Assembly: GCF_042685085.1 (NCBI RefSeq)
Contig: NZ_JBHUMM010000037.1
Coordinates: forward strand, 124,001 to 188,000
Source: Marinicrinis sediminis
GTDB lineage: Bacteria > Bacillota > Bacilli > Paenibacillales > KCTC-33676
Direction of reading: 5' to 3'
Length of the DNA stretch: 64,000 nucleotides
A program made the translations under genes and the position numbers. Positions 25,117-33,903 of this stretch are shown here, piece by piece. Below the pieces are notes generated by a model. That model was not told the DNA's origin. It made no database searches and worked only from the letters and a program-made list of their open reading frames with translations. Position 1 is the first letter of the stretch, and each line of letters begins with the position of its first letter.

Positions 25117-26061
25117 TCACTCCTTGATGGACGTAAAGCTTGCATCATAAAGACGAAACATCGTTTTGTATCCCGATTCATCTACCTTGATCCCCACATC
25201 CAACGTCCCTTTGACAGACAACGCTCCGGACGTGAACCGCAAAGATTCATCAGCAGGTACAAATACGATCATAATTTTGTTCCAGTATGTTTCATCCCCG
25301 TTGTCAAACGGGCATTCCGCTCCTGGCTCGGGAATGAGCAGAAACCAGTTGTCTGCAAGAGACAGCACCTCTCCCATATATCCTCTGATTTCAACCTGTT
25401 TGCCGGACAAGTTCCAAAAGCGTTCCGACGGCGTTGTCTGGTCTCCATGGTCAAAAAATCCATCCCACAACAGTCGATTGCCGTCTTGGCGTGCAGGTTT
25501 GCTGGAGGAAGGAGCAGAAGTCTGATGGCTCTTGCCCGCAATCGCTGGTTTTTCGGAAGTCTTGGACACTTCCTCCTTGGGTTGTTCGGTCGCCTCATTT
25601 CGGGCCTGTTTAGTCGCACTATTCTGGGATGGCTCTAGCGTATCATGAGGGCTCCCCCTTGTCTTCATTTCCCCGCTTGGGTTCTCATCCGTTGACTTGT
25701 CTGTTTCTTCATCCGTTGACTTGTATCTTTCCTGATCCATTTCCTTGTTCGTCTGCTTGTCTGTTTCCGCTGCTATTTCCTTATCCGTTTGCTTGTCTGC
25801 AACCTCGATGGACTTCGCTTCGTCATACGGACTGTGCAACGCCCGAGTCTCTGTAGATGAGCTGGACCCGGTTTGATTCGCTTGCGCTTGCTCTGCCTGC
25901 CCCTCAGACCTCTCAGAGGTTTCCGCGACAGACGAAGAAGGTGCAGCGGCGGAAAATGATTCACCGCTGGCCTGCTCATTGCCATTTCCGCATGCGGACA
26001 ACATGCCAGCCAATAGGATTATACACAACGTAACACCACCCGTCTCATGCCATCGTTTCAT
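25117..26061 (-). CDS. Lipoprotein with a DUF3299-like C-terminal domain
   Basis: 314 residues. A lipoprotein signal ends at LSAC (Cys 24). Residues about 30-190 are low-complexity Ser/Glu/Lys/Thr linker with a repeated (K/D)QTDKE-like unit. The C-terminal about 120 residues contain SGKQVEIRGYMGEV, FLLIPEPGAECPFDNGDETY and SVKGTLDV, the pattern I recognise as DUF3299: a short beta domain with a Cys-Pro motif in a loop. In proteobacteria DUF3299 lipoproteins are encoded with LolCDE/MacB-like ABC transporters in zinc-regulated sets. Here the gene follows such a transporter by 18 bases. A role in metal handling at the cell surface is an inference. Confidence 0.7.
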   Translation of the reverse strand: MKRWHETGGVTLCIILLAGMLSACGNGNEQASGESFSAAAPSSSVAETSERSEGQAEQAQANQTGSSSSTETRALHSPYDEAKSIEVADKQTDKEIAAETDKQTNKEMDQERYKSTDEETDKSTDENPSGEMKTRGSPHDTLEPSQNSATKQARNEATEQPKEEVSKTSEKPAIAGKSHQTSAPSSSKPARQDGNRLLWDGFFDHGDQTTPSERFWNLSGKQVEIRGYMGEVLSLADNWFLLIPEPGAECPFDNGDETYWNKIMIVFVPADESLRFTSGALSVKGTLDVGIKVDESGYKTMFRLYDASFTSIKE

Positions 26062-26079
26062 TCCAATTCCCTCCTGTAC

Positions 26080-27387
26080 TTATGAACGAAACAATTTTAA
26101 TGGATCGACTCGGAAGGCTGTCCAGGCCGGCCCCAGGGAAGACACAAGGCCAATCAGGATAGTCCCTGTCAATAGTTGCAGCTCAGCTGCTGAAAAGGAC
26201 CACGGCTGCACCTGAAATCCGCTATAGGCAAATATCCAGTCTGACACGATATCGCTGCCCGCATGCCCGGCTGCAACCCCTGCAACCATTCCTGCAACCG
26301 TCAGACACAATCCTTCTCCAATCAGAATCAGACAGACATAGCGATTGGACTTGCCCACCAGCCGGAGAAGACCGACATCCCGTTTTCGTTCATGAACCGC
26401 GGCTAGCAACGACAACAGGATCGAAATGGCAGCGAGCAAAACACAAGGAATCAGTAAAAAAGTCAAACCCTGGCTTCCTTTGTCCACTAGATTGACCACA
26501 TCTGCGATCGCCTTACTGGCATAGACAGCCTGCACCCCCACCAGTGCATCATATGTCAGCTTCAGTTGTTGCAAATCGGTCAGGGAAGACGGCTCGATCA
26601 GGATGGCCGTCACTTCACGCTCGGATTCTTCAAGCCCATGAACGGCCCAAGCATAATCCAGTGTGGTAAACAGCACGCGATCATCCGCGGTGCCTAGTCT
26701 GGGCAAGATGCCCACAATTTCATAGACAAAGGCATCATGTTCGTCGTGGACTTCAGCTCCATGGGCATTCGATTCCAATTCCCCTTCATGATGTTCATCA
26801 GAGTCTTTATCATGATGTTCGCCCTGCTTCTCGTGACCGTCCGCTTGCAGATGGTTGTCTTCGAGAACATGACCATCCTCACTCGCATGCACAATGCCAT
26901 GCCCACCGACAAAACGGTCTCCAATCTCCAGCTTCAGCGCCTCCGCTACCGCATAACCGATGACCACCTCACCTGTTCGGGTATATAAACGGCCTTCCTG
27001 CAGTTGCTGCTCTCCATACCTGACAGGAAAATATGGGGCATCTATCCCGACAATGGGATAGCCATTCAGATTGTCACCGGTCGTGATCGCCAGAACATGC
27101 TTCGCTTCCGGCTGAGCTTGTAGCTGTTCATAGAGCGATATATCTATATTTCCAGTTGGAACACCGGTATGATAGAACGTATTGAGCACAAGTTGGGTCT
27201 CACTTCCATCGGCTCCGATCACCAGTTCAAAGGGACCGTATCCCTTTTTGGCCCCTTCCTCCATCCCCTGATAAGTCAAAATGAGAAAGACGATCAAGGC
27301 CACCGTCATGGCCACCGATCCAACAGTCAGGATGGACAACGCTTTGCGGTGCATGACCTGTCGCCAAATCAGGGAACATGCATTCAT
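26080..27387 (-). CDS. FtsX/MacB-like ABC permease with histidine-rich extracytoplasmic stretch
   Basis: 435 residues. One N-terminal helix (about 18-40), a large extracytoplasmic core, then three helices (about 307-330, 352-378, 408-428) give the FtsX/LolE layout. Residues 161-218 hold twelve histidines with many Asp/Glu (GHEKQGEHHDKDSDEHHEG), an obvious potential zinc or other divalent-metal site inserted in the core. The stop is close to the lipoprotein start and the ATG overlaps the ATPase stop by four bases. The family moves lipoproteins or peptides, or transmits force, rather than importing small solutes; the His stretch suggests metal sensing or loading (inference). Confidence 0.85.
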   Translation of the reverse strand: MNACSLIWRQVMHRKALSILTVGSVAMTVALIVFLILTYQGMEEGAKKGYGPFELVIGADGSETQLVLNTFYHTGVPTGNIDISLYEQLQAQPEAKHVLAITTGDNLNGYPIVGIDAPYFPVRYGEQQLQEGRLYTRTGEVVIGYAVAEALKLEIGDRFVGGHGIVHASEDGHVLEDNHLQADGHEKQGEHHDKDSDEHHEGELESNAHGAEVHDEHDAFVYEIVGILPRLGTADDRVLFTTLDYAWAVHGLEESEREVTAILIEPSSLTDLQQLKLTYDALVGVQAVYASKAIADVVNLVDKGSQGLTFLLIPCVLLAAISILLSLLAAVHERKRDVGLLRLVGKSNRYVCLILIGEGLCLTVAGMVAGVAAGHAGSDIVSDWIFAYSGFQVQPWSFSAAELQLLTGTILIGLVSSLGPAWTAFRVDPLKLFRS

Positions 27388-28127
27388 GGTGCCACCCCCA
27401 CCTTTTGCCTGTCATGTAAGTCTGGATGACTCTGTTGATTCGGAATTTGTTCAATGGGATGAGCAGCTAGCACCTGATTAATCTCCTGCATGTGCAGCAT
27501 TTTGGGAAACCGGGTAGCGAGCTCCAGATCATGAGTGGCACAGATCAGGGTTGCGCCTGTCTGATTGGCTAGTTCAAGCAAAAGGGACATGGTTTCTCTG
27601 GCAGATGACACGTCAAGACTTCCGGTTGGCTCATCAGCCAAAATCAGTTCTGGACAGTTGATCAGAGCTCGGGCAATGGCGACTCTCTGCTGCTGTCCCC
27701 GGGAGAGTTGATCGGGACGATGATGCATCCGATCCTGCAAGCCGATTCGCTCAAACAAAGCATTCAGTTTTTCTTGCTTTTGTTTGCGGCTATACTTGCC
27801 CGCCATGACCAGTTCTACATTTTGCCTGGCAGTCAGAGCAGACAGCAGATGGAAATCCTGCATCACATACCCCATTCGAGTTGCTCTTAATTGATCCCGT
27901 TTTGCCATTTTCCACAAATGAATCGGTTCCCCCATCACGACCACAGAGCCAGTGTCAATTGACAATATTCCGCTTAGGACATGAAGCAGCGTACTCTTCC
28001 CGCTCCCGCTCGCACCCAGCAGAGCCATTTGTTCCCCCTTCTGCACCTTCCATTGCGGTATATCCAAAATGGACAGTGCCCGCCCTTCCATCCGATAGCT
28101 TATTTTCACCTTTTCCAGTTTAATCAC
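27384..28127 (-). CDS. ABC transporter ATP-binding protein (LolD/MacB type)
   Basis: 247 residues. Walker A GASGSGKST (about 38-46), signature LSRGQQQRVAIARAL (about 142), Walker B LILADEPTGSLD and the H-loop ATHDLELA are all intact. The ADEPTGSLD form is typical of LolD/MacB/FtsE ATPases that pair with FtsX-like permeases. The start is GTG 28127 with GAGGTG nine bases upstream. It is the first gene of a three-gene unit: ATPase, permease, lipoprotein. Confidence 0.93.
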   Translation of the reverse strand: MIKLEKVKISYRMEGRALSILDIPQWKVQKGEQMALLGASGSGKSTLLHVLSGILSIDTGSVVVMGEPIHLWKMAKRDQLRATRMGYVMQDFHLLSALTARQNVELVMAGKYSRKQKQEKLNALFERIGLQDRMHHRPDQLSRGQQQRVAIARALINCPELILADEPTGSLDVSSARETMSLLLELANQTGATLICATHDLELATRFPKMLHMQEINQVLAAHPIEQIPNQQSHPDLHDRQKVGVAP

Positions 28128-28147
28128 GATTTATCACACCTCACGGC

Positions 28148-28187
28148 AACGGAGAACAGGAGATTTCGTGATCCCCTGTTCTCCGTT
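28148..28187. terminator. Terminator-like inverted repeat after the alkaline phosphatase
   Basis: AACGGAGAACAGG (28148-28160) pairs with CCTGTTCTCCGTT (28175-28187) around a 14-base loop. There is no T run on either side, so termination is uncertain. It lies between the phosphatase stop and the start of the ABC unit on the same strand. Confidence 0.45.
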
Positions 28188-28225
28188 TGACTTGTATTTG
28201 CTTTCCGCTCGACCAGCTAGACGTC

Positions 28226-29953
28226 CTATTCACCGACAGCGTCGATTAGGAGGCGCTCAGAGAGTGCATCCCACTTCATTTCCATCCCGCTCAGCAAATT
28301 GAAAGCTTCTATCGACAAGTACAAGGTGCCGCGATCTAATTCCGCTGTCCACGCTTCTCGCTGTTCATTCGCTCCCACTTGCAAGGTTTCGATCTCCACC
28401 CTCAGCATCTGGTCCTCCTTCATCAAGGACACCGTTTTCTCTTCCGCATCGAAACCCAGCTCAATATCCAGCGCTTCTGCGAGCGCTCTGGCCGGATAGA
28501 GCACCTCATTGGTGCGATTCATCTTGAATTTCGGATACATATACTTCTGCTGCAGCTTCCGGGTTGCAGCATCGAGATCCAGTCCAAGCACTTCAGCGCC
28601 AGACTTGGCAATATCCGTATTGTCAATCTGTCCACGTACAAGATCCGCAATGGGGCCGTATGCCCATACCCCAACATCTACACCAGAATGACCATGTCCG
28701 GACCATCCGACTAGCAAACGCTTGGAGATAACGGCATTATAACCGCCCTCCCGGCCATAGGAAGTACCGTCACCGTCCATGATGAACTGTACTTCCACGT
28801 TACTTAAGTCCGTTATGCCCATATTATCGGCTACAATTTTGCGTATGTCTGCTGCTGTTTCAGCCCCGTTCAACGCCTTTCCAACGACTTCAGAAGACTG
28901 CCTGGCATCGTCCCACATCGCAATATTCAGCTCATAAATATTATCGCGAGACAGAGAGAGTCCACCCGTCTCATGGTCAGCGGTAATAACAACCGAAGTT
29001 TCTCCGTCTTCCTTGGCAAAATCCAGCGCCACTTTCACCGCCGCATCAAAGTCCAGCATCTCCTGCACCATGCCGGGGAAATCATTGGCATGTCCAGCAT
29101 GATCGATCCGTCCGGCTTCAATCATCATGACAAATCCGTCCTCGTCCCTGGACAGAATGTCGATGGCCGTGTCAGTCAATTCTGCCAGGCTTGGCACGTC
29201 AGCGTCGCGATCCAATGTGTAGTCCATATGTGAATGTCCGAAGAATCCCAGCACTTTTTCCTCTGAACCTTCCAGAGCCATCAGTTCACTGCGACCACGA
29301 ACAATTTCATAGCCTTTCGACTCGAATTCCGGAATCAGGTTTTTGTCCGAACGTTTCCCGCCCTCTTCCGAAGTCTTGAATTGACGCTCACCGCCTCCGA
29401 ATAAAACATCCACGCCACTGTCTGCATATTGAGCAGCAATTGCATTTTCATTGCCTCGACTGCGAACATGTGACGCATATACCGCTGGCGTCGCGTGGGT
29501 AATACGGGCTGTCGATACAATTCCCGTGGCTTTTCCTTCCTCTTCTGCCGCTTCAATAATCGATGCATAAGGCTTGGCCACTTCTTCATTGGATACGGAA
29601 ATCGCGCCGTTGTACGTTTTGTTTCCTGTAGCAAATGCGGTACCAGAAGAAGCAGAATCCGTCACGAGGCCGGACACGGTATTCCCGCCAGACTCCGAAG
29701 CGTCTGCAAACGTCGTCGAGTTGCCTACAAAAATCTCGTCCAGTGCCAGATAGGGCTTCTGATGAAAATAATGCTGATACATTCTGCCTGCGGTCACCTG
29801 TGCCGGACCCATGCCATCCCCGATCAGCACAATCAGGTTTTTGGAAGCTGGTGTGTTTTCCTGTGCTCCCACCGAATCAGCGGTCTGATTCACCGCTGGA
29901 ATGAGAGACAGCGCCAACCCGGATACGAGCAAGCCTTTTACCCATTTCTTCAT
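28226..29953 (-). CDS. Alkaline phosphatase with C-terminal copper-amine-oxidase-N-like domain
   Basis: 575 residues from ATG 29953, chosen for its spacing from GGAGGGG; an ATG three codons upstream is almost inside that site. It has a signal peptide (about 1-32). The PhoA core has LIVLIGDGMGPAQ (metal Asp), TDSASSGTAFATG with the catalytic serine in DSA, EAGRIDHAGHAND, and TADHETGG (metal ligands). It hydrolyses phosphomonoesters outside the cell. After about 485 residues a different domain begins (KMNRTNEVLYPARALAEALD), like the copper amine oxidase N-terminal domain often attached to Paenibacillus exoproteins. Upstream is a Pho-box-like promoter. Confidence 0.93.
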   Translation of the reverse strand: MKKWVKGLLVSGLALSLIPAVNQTADSVGAQENTPASKNLIVLIGDGMGPAQVTAGRMYQHYFHQKPYLALDEIFVGNSTTFADASESGGNTVSGLVTDSASSGTAFATGNKTYNGAISVSNEEVAKPYASIIEAAEEEGKATGIVSTARITHATPAVYASHVRSRGNENAIAAQYADSGVDVLFGGGERQFKTSEEGGKRSDKNLIPEFESKGYEIVRGRSELMALEGSEEKVLGFFGHSHMDYTLDRDADVPSLAELTDTAIDILSRDEDGFVMMIEAGRIDHAGHANDFPGMVQEMLDFDAAVKVALDFAKEDGETSVVITADHETGGLSLSRDNIYELNIAMWDDARQSSEVVGKALNGAETAADIRKIVADNMGITDLSNVEVQFIMDGDGTSYGREGGYNAVISKRLLVGWSGHGHSGVDVGVWAYGPIADLVRGQIDNTDIAKSGAEVLGLDLDAATRKLQQKYMYPKFKMNRTNEVLYPARALAEALDIELGFDAEEKTVSLMKEDQMLRVEIETLQVGANEQREAWTAELDRGTLYLSIEAFNLLSGMEMKWDALSERLLIDAVGE

Positions 29954-29989
29954 CACATTCATTCCCCTCCATCTATGTACTCGCTATTC

Positions 29990-30054
29990 ATTGTAGTAGA
30001 CATCGTTGATAGAAAGGTCAACACGATGTAAGAGGAAAGAAAAGATATTGTGAA
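29990..30054 (-). promoter_or_regulatory. Pho box and promoter for the alkaline phosphatase
   Basis: On the minus strand four hexamers recur every 11 bases: TTCACA (30054-30049), TTTTCT, CTTACA, TTGACC (30021-30016). This matches the PhoP pattern of TT(A/C/T)ACA repeats with 5-base spacers; the second copy is poor. The last hexamer can act as -35, with TACTAC 17 bases on or TACAAT 20 bases on (29995-29990). It sits 28 bases or more before the start codon and after the pyrD stop. Confidence 0.6.
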
Positions 30055-30079
30055 GGCTTGGCTCTCTGCTATGAAAGGT

Positions 30080-31036
30080 TCATACAATTCCCCGAATCTC
30101 GGCAAGATCCGACACCTGGTGCGCTTTCATCCACGCTTCCAGCCCATCTCTCAGCTCTATCCCGGCACGCGGATTCACAAAATTATACGTCCCGATTTGT
30201 ACGGCCGCCGCTCCTGCCATCGTAAATTCGATAATATCCTCAGCGGTCACGATCCCGCCCATGCCGATCACCGGAATACGGACTGCCTGTGCCGCCAAAT
30301 GCACCAGTCGCAGTGCCAGCGGACGAATAGCGGGACCGGACATGCCTGCATACTTATGGTGAAAGACCGGCTTGCGGTTGTTGATGTCGATTTTCATGCC
30401 GGAAAAGGTGTTGATCAGGGAGATTGCGTCCGCCCCCTCTTCCTCACACATCACAGCCATTTCACCTATATCATGTGCGAGGGGAGACAGCTTGACGATC
30501 AGGGGCAATTGGGTCACTTGCCGCACCGCTCTGACTACGGTTCTCGCGGAGGCCGTTTCGATCCCGAACTGCATGCCTCCCTGCTTCACATTCGGACAGG
30601 AAATGTTCAGTTCAATCATGTCCACACTGCGAAAACGCGGAACAGGCGATACTGCGGACATTTTTTCGCGCTCATGTCTCGCATGCTCTTCCAGTTGGCT
30701 CGCGCCCTCCACATATTCCTCGATCGTGCCTCCACCCAGATTGACGATTTTTACCGTATCCACTTGTTGCAAGCTGTCCGTTTCATTCGTAATAAAGGAA
30801 GCGATTCCCGGATTTTCAAGCCCGATGCTATTCAATAGACCGGAGGGCGTTTCATAGAGTCGCACGCCCGGATTACCAACGCGCGGATGCAGGGTCAGGC
30901 CTTTTGTACAGAACCCGCCGAGTTCCTCCAGGGCATAGTAACGGCTGTATTCCTTGCCAAAGCCGTACGTACCGGAGGCCATAATAATCGGATTTTTGAA
31001 AGAAACGCCCGCGATATTACAAGACATAGAGATCAT
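30080..31036 (-). CDS. pyrD: Dihydroorotate dehydrogenase B, catalytic subunit
   Basis: 318 residues from ATG 31036 (MISMSCNIAGVSFKNPIIMA), with GAGGAGG nine bases upstream; the frame is open 25 codons further but inside pyrK. It is a class 1B enzyme: the catalytic cysteine is in ELNISCPN, the FMN-contact segments ASGTYGFG and IGMGGI are present. It oxidises dihydroorotate to orotate, passing electrons through PyrK to NAD. The start overlaps the pyrK end by 20 bases, so the two subunits are co-translated. The other pyr genes are not in this window. Confidence 0.96.
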   Translation of the reverse strand: MISMSCNIAGVSFKNPIIMASGTYGFGKEYSRYYALEELGGFCTKGLTLHPRVGNPGVRLYETPSGLLNSIGLENPGIASFITNETDSLQQVDTVKIVNLGGGTIEEYVEGASQLEEHARHEREKMSAVSPVPRFRSVDMIELNISCPNVKQGGMQFGIETASARTVVRAVRQVTQLPLIVKLSPLAHDIGEMAVMCEEEGADAISLINTFSGMKIDINNRKPVFHHKYAGMSGPAIRPLALRLVHLAAQAVRIPVIGMGGIVTAEDIIEFTMAGAAAVQIGTYNFVNPRAGIELRDGLEAWMKAHQVSDLAEIRGIV

Positions 31037-31739
31037 CGAAATCCACCTCCTCTGCCCGAAATACTGGACCATCTGTACACGCCTTGTACCTTCCCCCATC
31101 TGCGCGTACACCTGAGCAGCCTAGACAGGCGCCCACTCCGCACGCCATCCGCTTTTCAACGGAAACATGCAGGATCGCGTTCGTCCCTCTCACCTGCTGC
31201 CACAGTGCCTCCATCATGCCAGTCGGGCCACAGACGAACAGATGGTCACAACCCGCTATGTCCACGATGTCCACGACACTGCCACCCTGCTGAACATGCA
31301 CATGCTCAGCGCCCAGTACCCTTTCAAAGGCATCCACCCGAAAGGGCGCATCCTGGAAACCGAGATAGGCTTCACAGCGGGTCCCTGCCCGTATCAGCTG
31401 CTTGGCTGCATAGAGCAACGGGGCTGTTCCCATACCGCCTCCGACCAGGCCTACCCGGCCGTTGACCTGAGGAAAACCTTTGCCATAAGGGCCTTCCAAT
31501 TGCAATTCGTCCCCGATTCTCAGCTGTGACATGTTCGCTGTCCCTACTCCCCGTACCCGATATAAAAAGGTTATCCCATCCTCATGAACATCATGAATAC
31601 TGATTGGTCTCGACAGCAAGGGGTAATCCGTCCAACCCCTGAGCATATAAAACTGGCCCATGTCACCCGCATAGCAGCCGGACACCTTGCAAAGAAACAT
31701 ATCTGCTGCCAGTTGTCGATTCTCTATGATGGTTCCCAT
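31017..31739 (-). CDS. pyrK: Dihydroorotate dehydrogenase B electron transfer subunit
   Basis: 240 residues from ATG 31739 (MGTIIENRQLAADMFLCKVS), preceded by AGGAGG at eight bases; the longer open frame upstream has no site. FAD-binding RPISIHDV and the NAD-binding GLVGGGMGTAPLLYAA are visible, and the C-terminus carries the [2Fe-2S] cysteines in CGVGACLGCSG with a fourth in YKACTDGP. It forms a heterotetramer with PyrD. The gene follows the terminator of the siderophore operon, so it has its own transcript start somewhere in 31740-31857. Confidence 0.96.
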   Translation of the reverse strand: MGTIIENRQLAADMFLCKVSGCYAGDMGQFYMLRGWTDYPLLSRPISIHDVHEDGITFLYRVRGVGTANMSQLRIGDELQLEGPYGKGFPQVNGRVGLVGGGMGTAPLLYAAKQLIRAGTRCEAYLGFQDAPFRVDAFERVLGAEHVHVQQGGSVVDIVDIAGCDHLFVCGPTGMMEALWQQVRGTNAILHVSVEKRMACGVGACLGCSGVRADGGRYKACTDGPVFRAEEVDFDDLYVL

Positions 31740-31857
31740 TGTCCACGCCTCCTGTCCGAATTCGTTCTGCCACAGTCGACGCCAGCTAGCGTTCGTCTCC
31801 CATGTAATCAAGACTACTGTAATGCAACAGGGTGAAAAGAACTGCAACATTAATCAC

Positions 31858-31898
31858 AAAAAAGACCGCCCCTCATCGTCCCGATGAGAAGCAGTCTT
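31858..31898 (-). terminator. Intrinsic terminator at the end of the siderophore operon
   Basis: On the minus strand a 16-bp stem with few mismatches (31898-31883 with 31877-31862, loop GGGAC) is followed by TCTTTTTT. It lies 33 bases after the last siderophore gene. Confidence 0.85.
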
Positions 31899-31930
31899 CA
31901 CTTAGGCCCGTTTGGCTCGTGCCATTCTGT

Positions 31931-33328
31931 TCAGGATAAACCGAATTGCTGAAAGACATGCCGTTCAGGACGCTGGATGGCCTGACCCGTAATGGCTTCG
32001 AGCAGCACCAAATTCCGATAACAGCCAAGACCCAGATCCGGCGTGCCAATTCCGAAGCTGTGCAAGGCTCCGTTTTGAACGAAAATGCGATTTGGTATGT
32101 CGTTCTTCATTTGCAAGCGGAAGGAGGCATCCAGCTGATACCGGGACTGGCTATCCCAATCAATCTGTGCGCGAATTCCTTCCATAAAGTCTGGAATCCC
32201 GTGCCTATACCCCGTAGCACAGATGATGATGTCGGTGTCATGGGTAAACCGTGCTTCCTGCTCACGGTGAAAGCCATACAGACGATAGCGTCCAGCATGC
32301 GGTTCCATATGCGTGATTTCTATATTGGACAGCAAGCGAGTCGGAACCTGCTGCCCGCAAGCGGTGAGCTCATACAGCAGATCATAAATATCGGCAATCG
32401 TCTTGCTGCTGATCCCTTTATACATGAAATCCTGTTTGCTCAGCAGATCGTCCTTGACCTGCTGGGGCAGACGATGAAAATATTGCATGTAGTCTGGAGA
32501 AAAATGCTCCAGTCCAAGTTTGGAATATTCCATAGGCAGAAAGCCTTTGGAACGGGTCAGCCAGTCCAGACGATATCCATAGTCAGACTGTTCGGACAGC
32601 AGTTGAAGGTAAACCTCTGCCGCACTTTGACCGGAGCCTACCACGGTGATCGATTCAGCCTGTCTGCACGACTGCTGACGGTGCATAAACGCTGATGAAT
32701 GGAAGATGCCTGCACCGTCTCCACCCGCACTAAGAAGTGCCTCAGGGATATGCGGTGTGCTCCCCACCCCGAGGACAATATGCCGGGTGCGATACGTTCT
32801 TTGCTCAACCGGAGAAACCGATGCAGTACCTGTTCTCTCGCCAGTCGGGGGGGACTGGTCGTCCGCGGCAGTTCCTTTCACCGTTACCTCATAACAGGTA
32901 TCCTGTTCACCCTCGATCCAGCGAATATCGATCACCTGTTGACCGAATTGACAGCTGTCCAGCTGATCGGCTACCCATTTGCAATAATGGTTGTACTCCG
33001 CGCGCGGAATCAGAAACTTTTCCAGAAAATAAAAATGATACAACCGATTGTGAACATGCAAATAGTTTAAATAGCTGTAAGGACTGGTCGGATCGGCCAT
33101 CGTGACCAGATCTGCAAAGAAAGGCACCTGCAAGGTCGTACCCTTCAGCAGCATCCCTTCATGCCAGGAAAAAGACGTCTTCTGCTCCAGAAACAAGGCA
33201 TTCACATTTGTTTTTGTGTCCAGCAGGGCAGCAAGCCCCAGGTTGAAGGGGCCGATGCCGATGCCAATGACATCGAGAAGATTACATTCTTTACTTTCTT
33301 CCCTTTTTTCATGGATCGAAGCGTTCAT
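31931..33328 (-). CDS. rhbE: Amine N-hydroxylase for hydroxamate siderophore (IucD/RhbE family)
   Basis: 465 residues from ATG 33328, with AAGGAGG nine bases upstream and a four-base overlap with the acetyltransferase stop. It is a flavin monooxygenase of the lysine/ornithine/diamine N-hydroxylase family: FAD motif GIGIGPFNLGLAAL near the N-terminus, NADPH motif VVGSGQSAAEV about the middle, and CATGYRHG near the C-terminus. The presence of diaminobutyrate decarboxylase in the same operon makes 1,3-diaminopropane the likely substrate (inference), giving N-hydroxy-1,3-diaminopropane. It is the last gene of the ten-gene operon. Confidence 0.92.
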   Translation of the reverse strand: MNASIHEKREESKECNLLDVIGIGIGPFNLGLAALLDTKTNVNALFLEQKTSFSWHEGMLLKGTTLQVPFFADLVTMADPTSPYSYLNYLHVHNRLYHFYFLEKFLIPRAEYNHYCKWVADQLDSCQFGQQVIDIRWIEGEQDTCYEVTVKGTAADDQSPPTGERTGTASVSPVEQRTYRTRHIVLGVGSTPHIPEALLSAGGDGAGIFHSSAFMHRQQSCRQAESITVVGSGQSAAEVYLQLLSEQSDYGYRLDWLTRSKGFLPMEYSKLGLEHFSPDYMQYFHRLPQQVKDDLLSKQDFMYKGISSKTIADIYDLLYELTACGQQVPTRLLSNIEITHMEPHAGRYRLYGFHREQEARFTHDTDIIICATGYRHGIPDFMEGIRAQIDWDSQSRYQLDASFRLQMKNDIPNRIFVQNGALHSFGIGTPDLGLGCYRNLVLLEAITGQAIQRPERHVFQQFGLS

Positions 33329-33903
33329 GACTGATTGCCTCCTTCCAGCGCTGCTCGCCATGTATCACGCGTACAGAACATCAGCAATCCCTGTTTGTCT
33401 GGCAGCGCTACTTCGCGCTGCGGGACATAGCCGCATTTTTGAAAGATATGAATCATTTTATGATTGCGAACATCCGGCTCGGCGATCACCTTTTCTGTCG
33501 CTTCGTGCTGAAACAGTCTGGTGGTCATGTCTTGCAGCAAGGGTTGTGCATAGCCTTTCCCAAGGTAAGCAGGAGGGCCGATCAACAGATGGACCCCCTG
33601 ATCCTCCGGATGAAAATCATAGCAACGACCGATGACATCATCCTTCACCCAGTACGTCTCAAAGTAACTCATCGGCACGCTGTCAACTGAACCGATGTGC
33701 AGCTGTTGATGCGGGTCTTGCAAGAAACGATCCAGATGCGCTTCATATTTTTCGATCGAAAGTGCCAGATTCCAGAACGGCACGACATGGGGTTCATGCA
33801 TCCATTGGTGAAGCATGGTCAGATCCCGCTCCTTGCGGACGGGCTGGAAGGAAATTCGCTCCGCCAGCTCACTGCGCCAGACAGGAGGTTGCATATCAAG
33901 CAT
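33325..33903 (-). CDS. rhbD: N-hydroxyamine acetyltransferase (IucB/RhbD family)
   Basis: 192 residues, GNAT fold of the siderophore acyltransferase type. HIGSVDSVPMSYFETYW and GVHLLIGPPAYLGKGYAQPL are characteristic, and EPDVRNHKMIHIFQKCGY is the conserved C-terminal motif. It should acetylate the hydroxylated amine to the hydroxamate. The ATG at 33903 lies inside the last codons of the asbA-like gene (eight-base overlap), and the stop overlaps rhbE, so asbA, this gene and rhbE are tightly coupled. In rhizobactin/schizokinen-type pathways the same step makes N-acetyl-N-hydroxy-1,3-diaminopropane. Confidence 0.9.
   Translation of the reverse strand: MLDMQPPVWRSELAERISFQPVRKERDLTMLHQWMHEPHVVPFWNLALSIEKYEAHLDRFLQDPHQQLHIGSVDSVPMSYFETYWVKDDVIGRCYDFHPEDQGVHLLIGPPAYLGKGYAQPLLQDMTTRLFQHEATEKVIAEPDVRNHKMIHIFQKCGYVPQREVALPDKQGLLMFCTRDTWRAALEGGNQS

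Noticed and set aside
28128..28140. Possible Zur half-site (AAATCG) at the ABC ATPase start
   Set aside because: Only a half-match to the palindromic Zur pattern and it overlaps the start codon; not enough to call.
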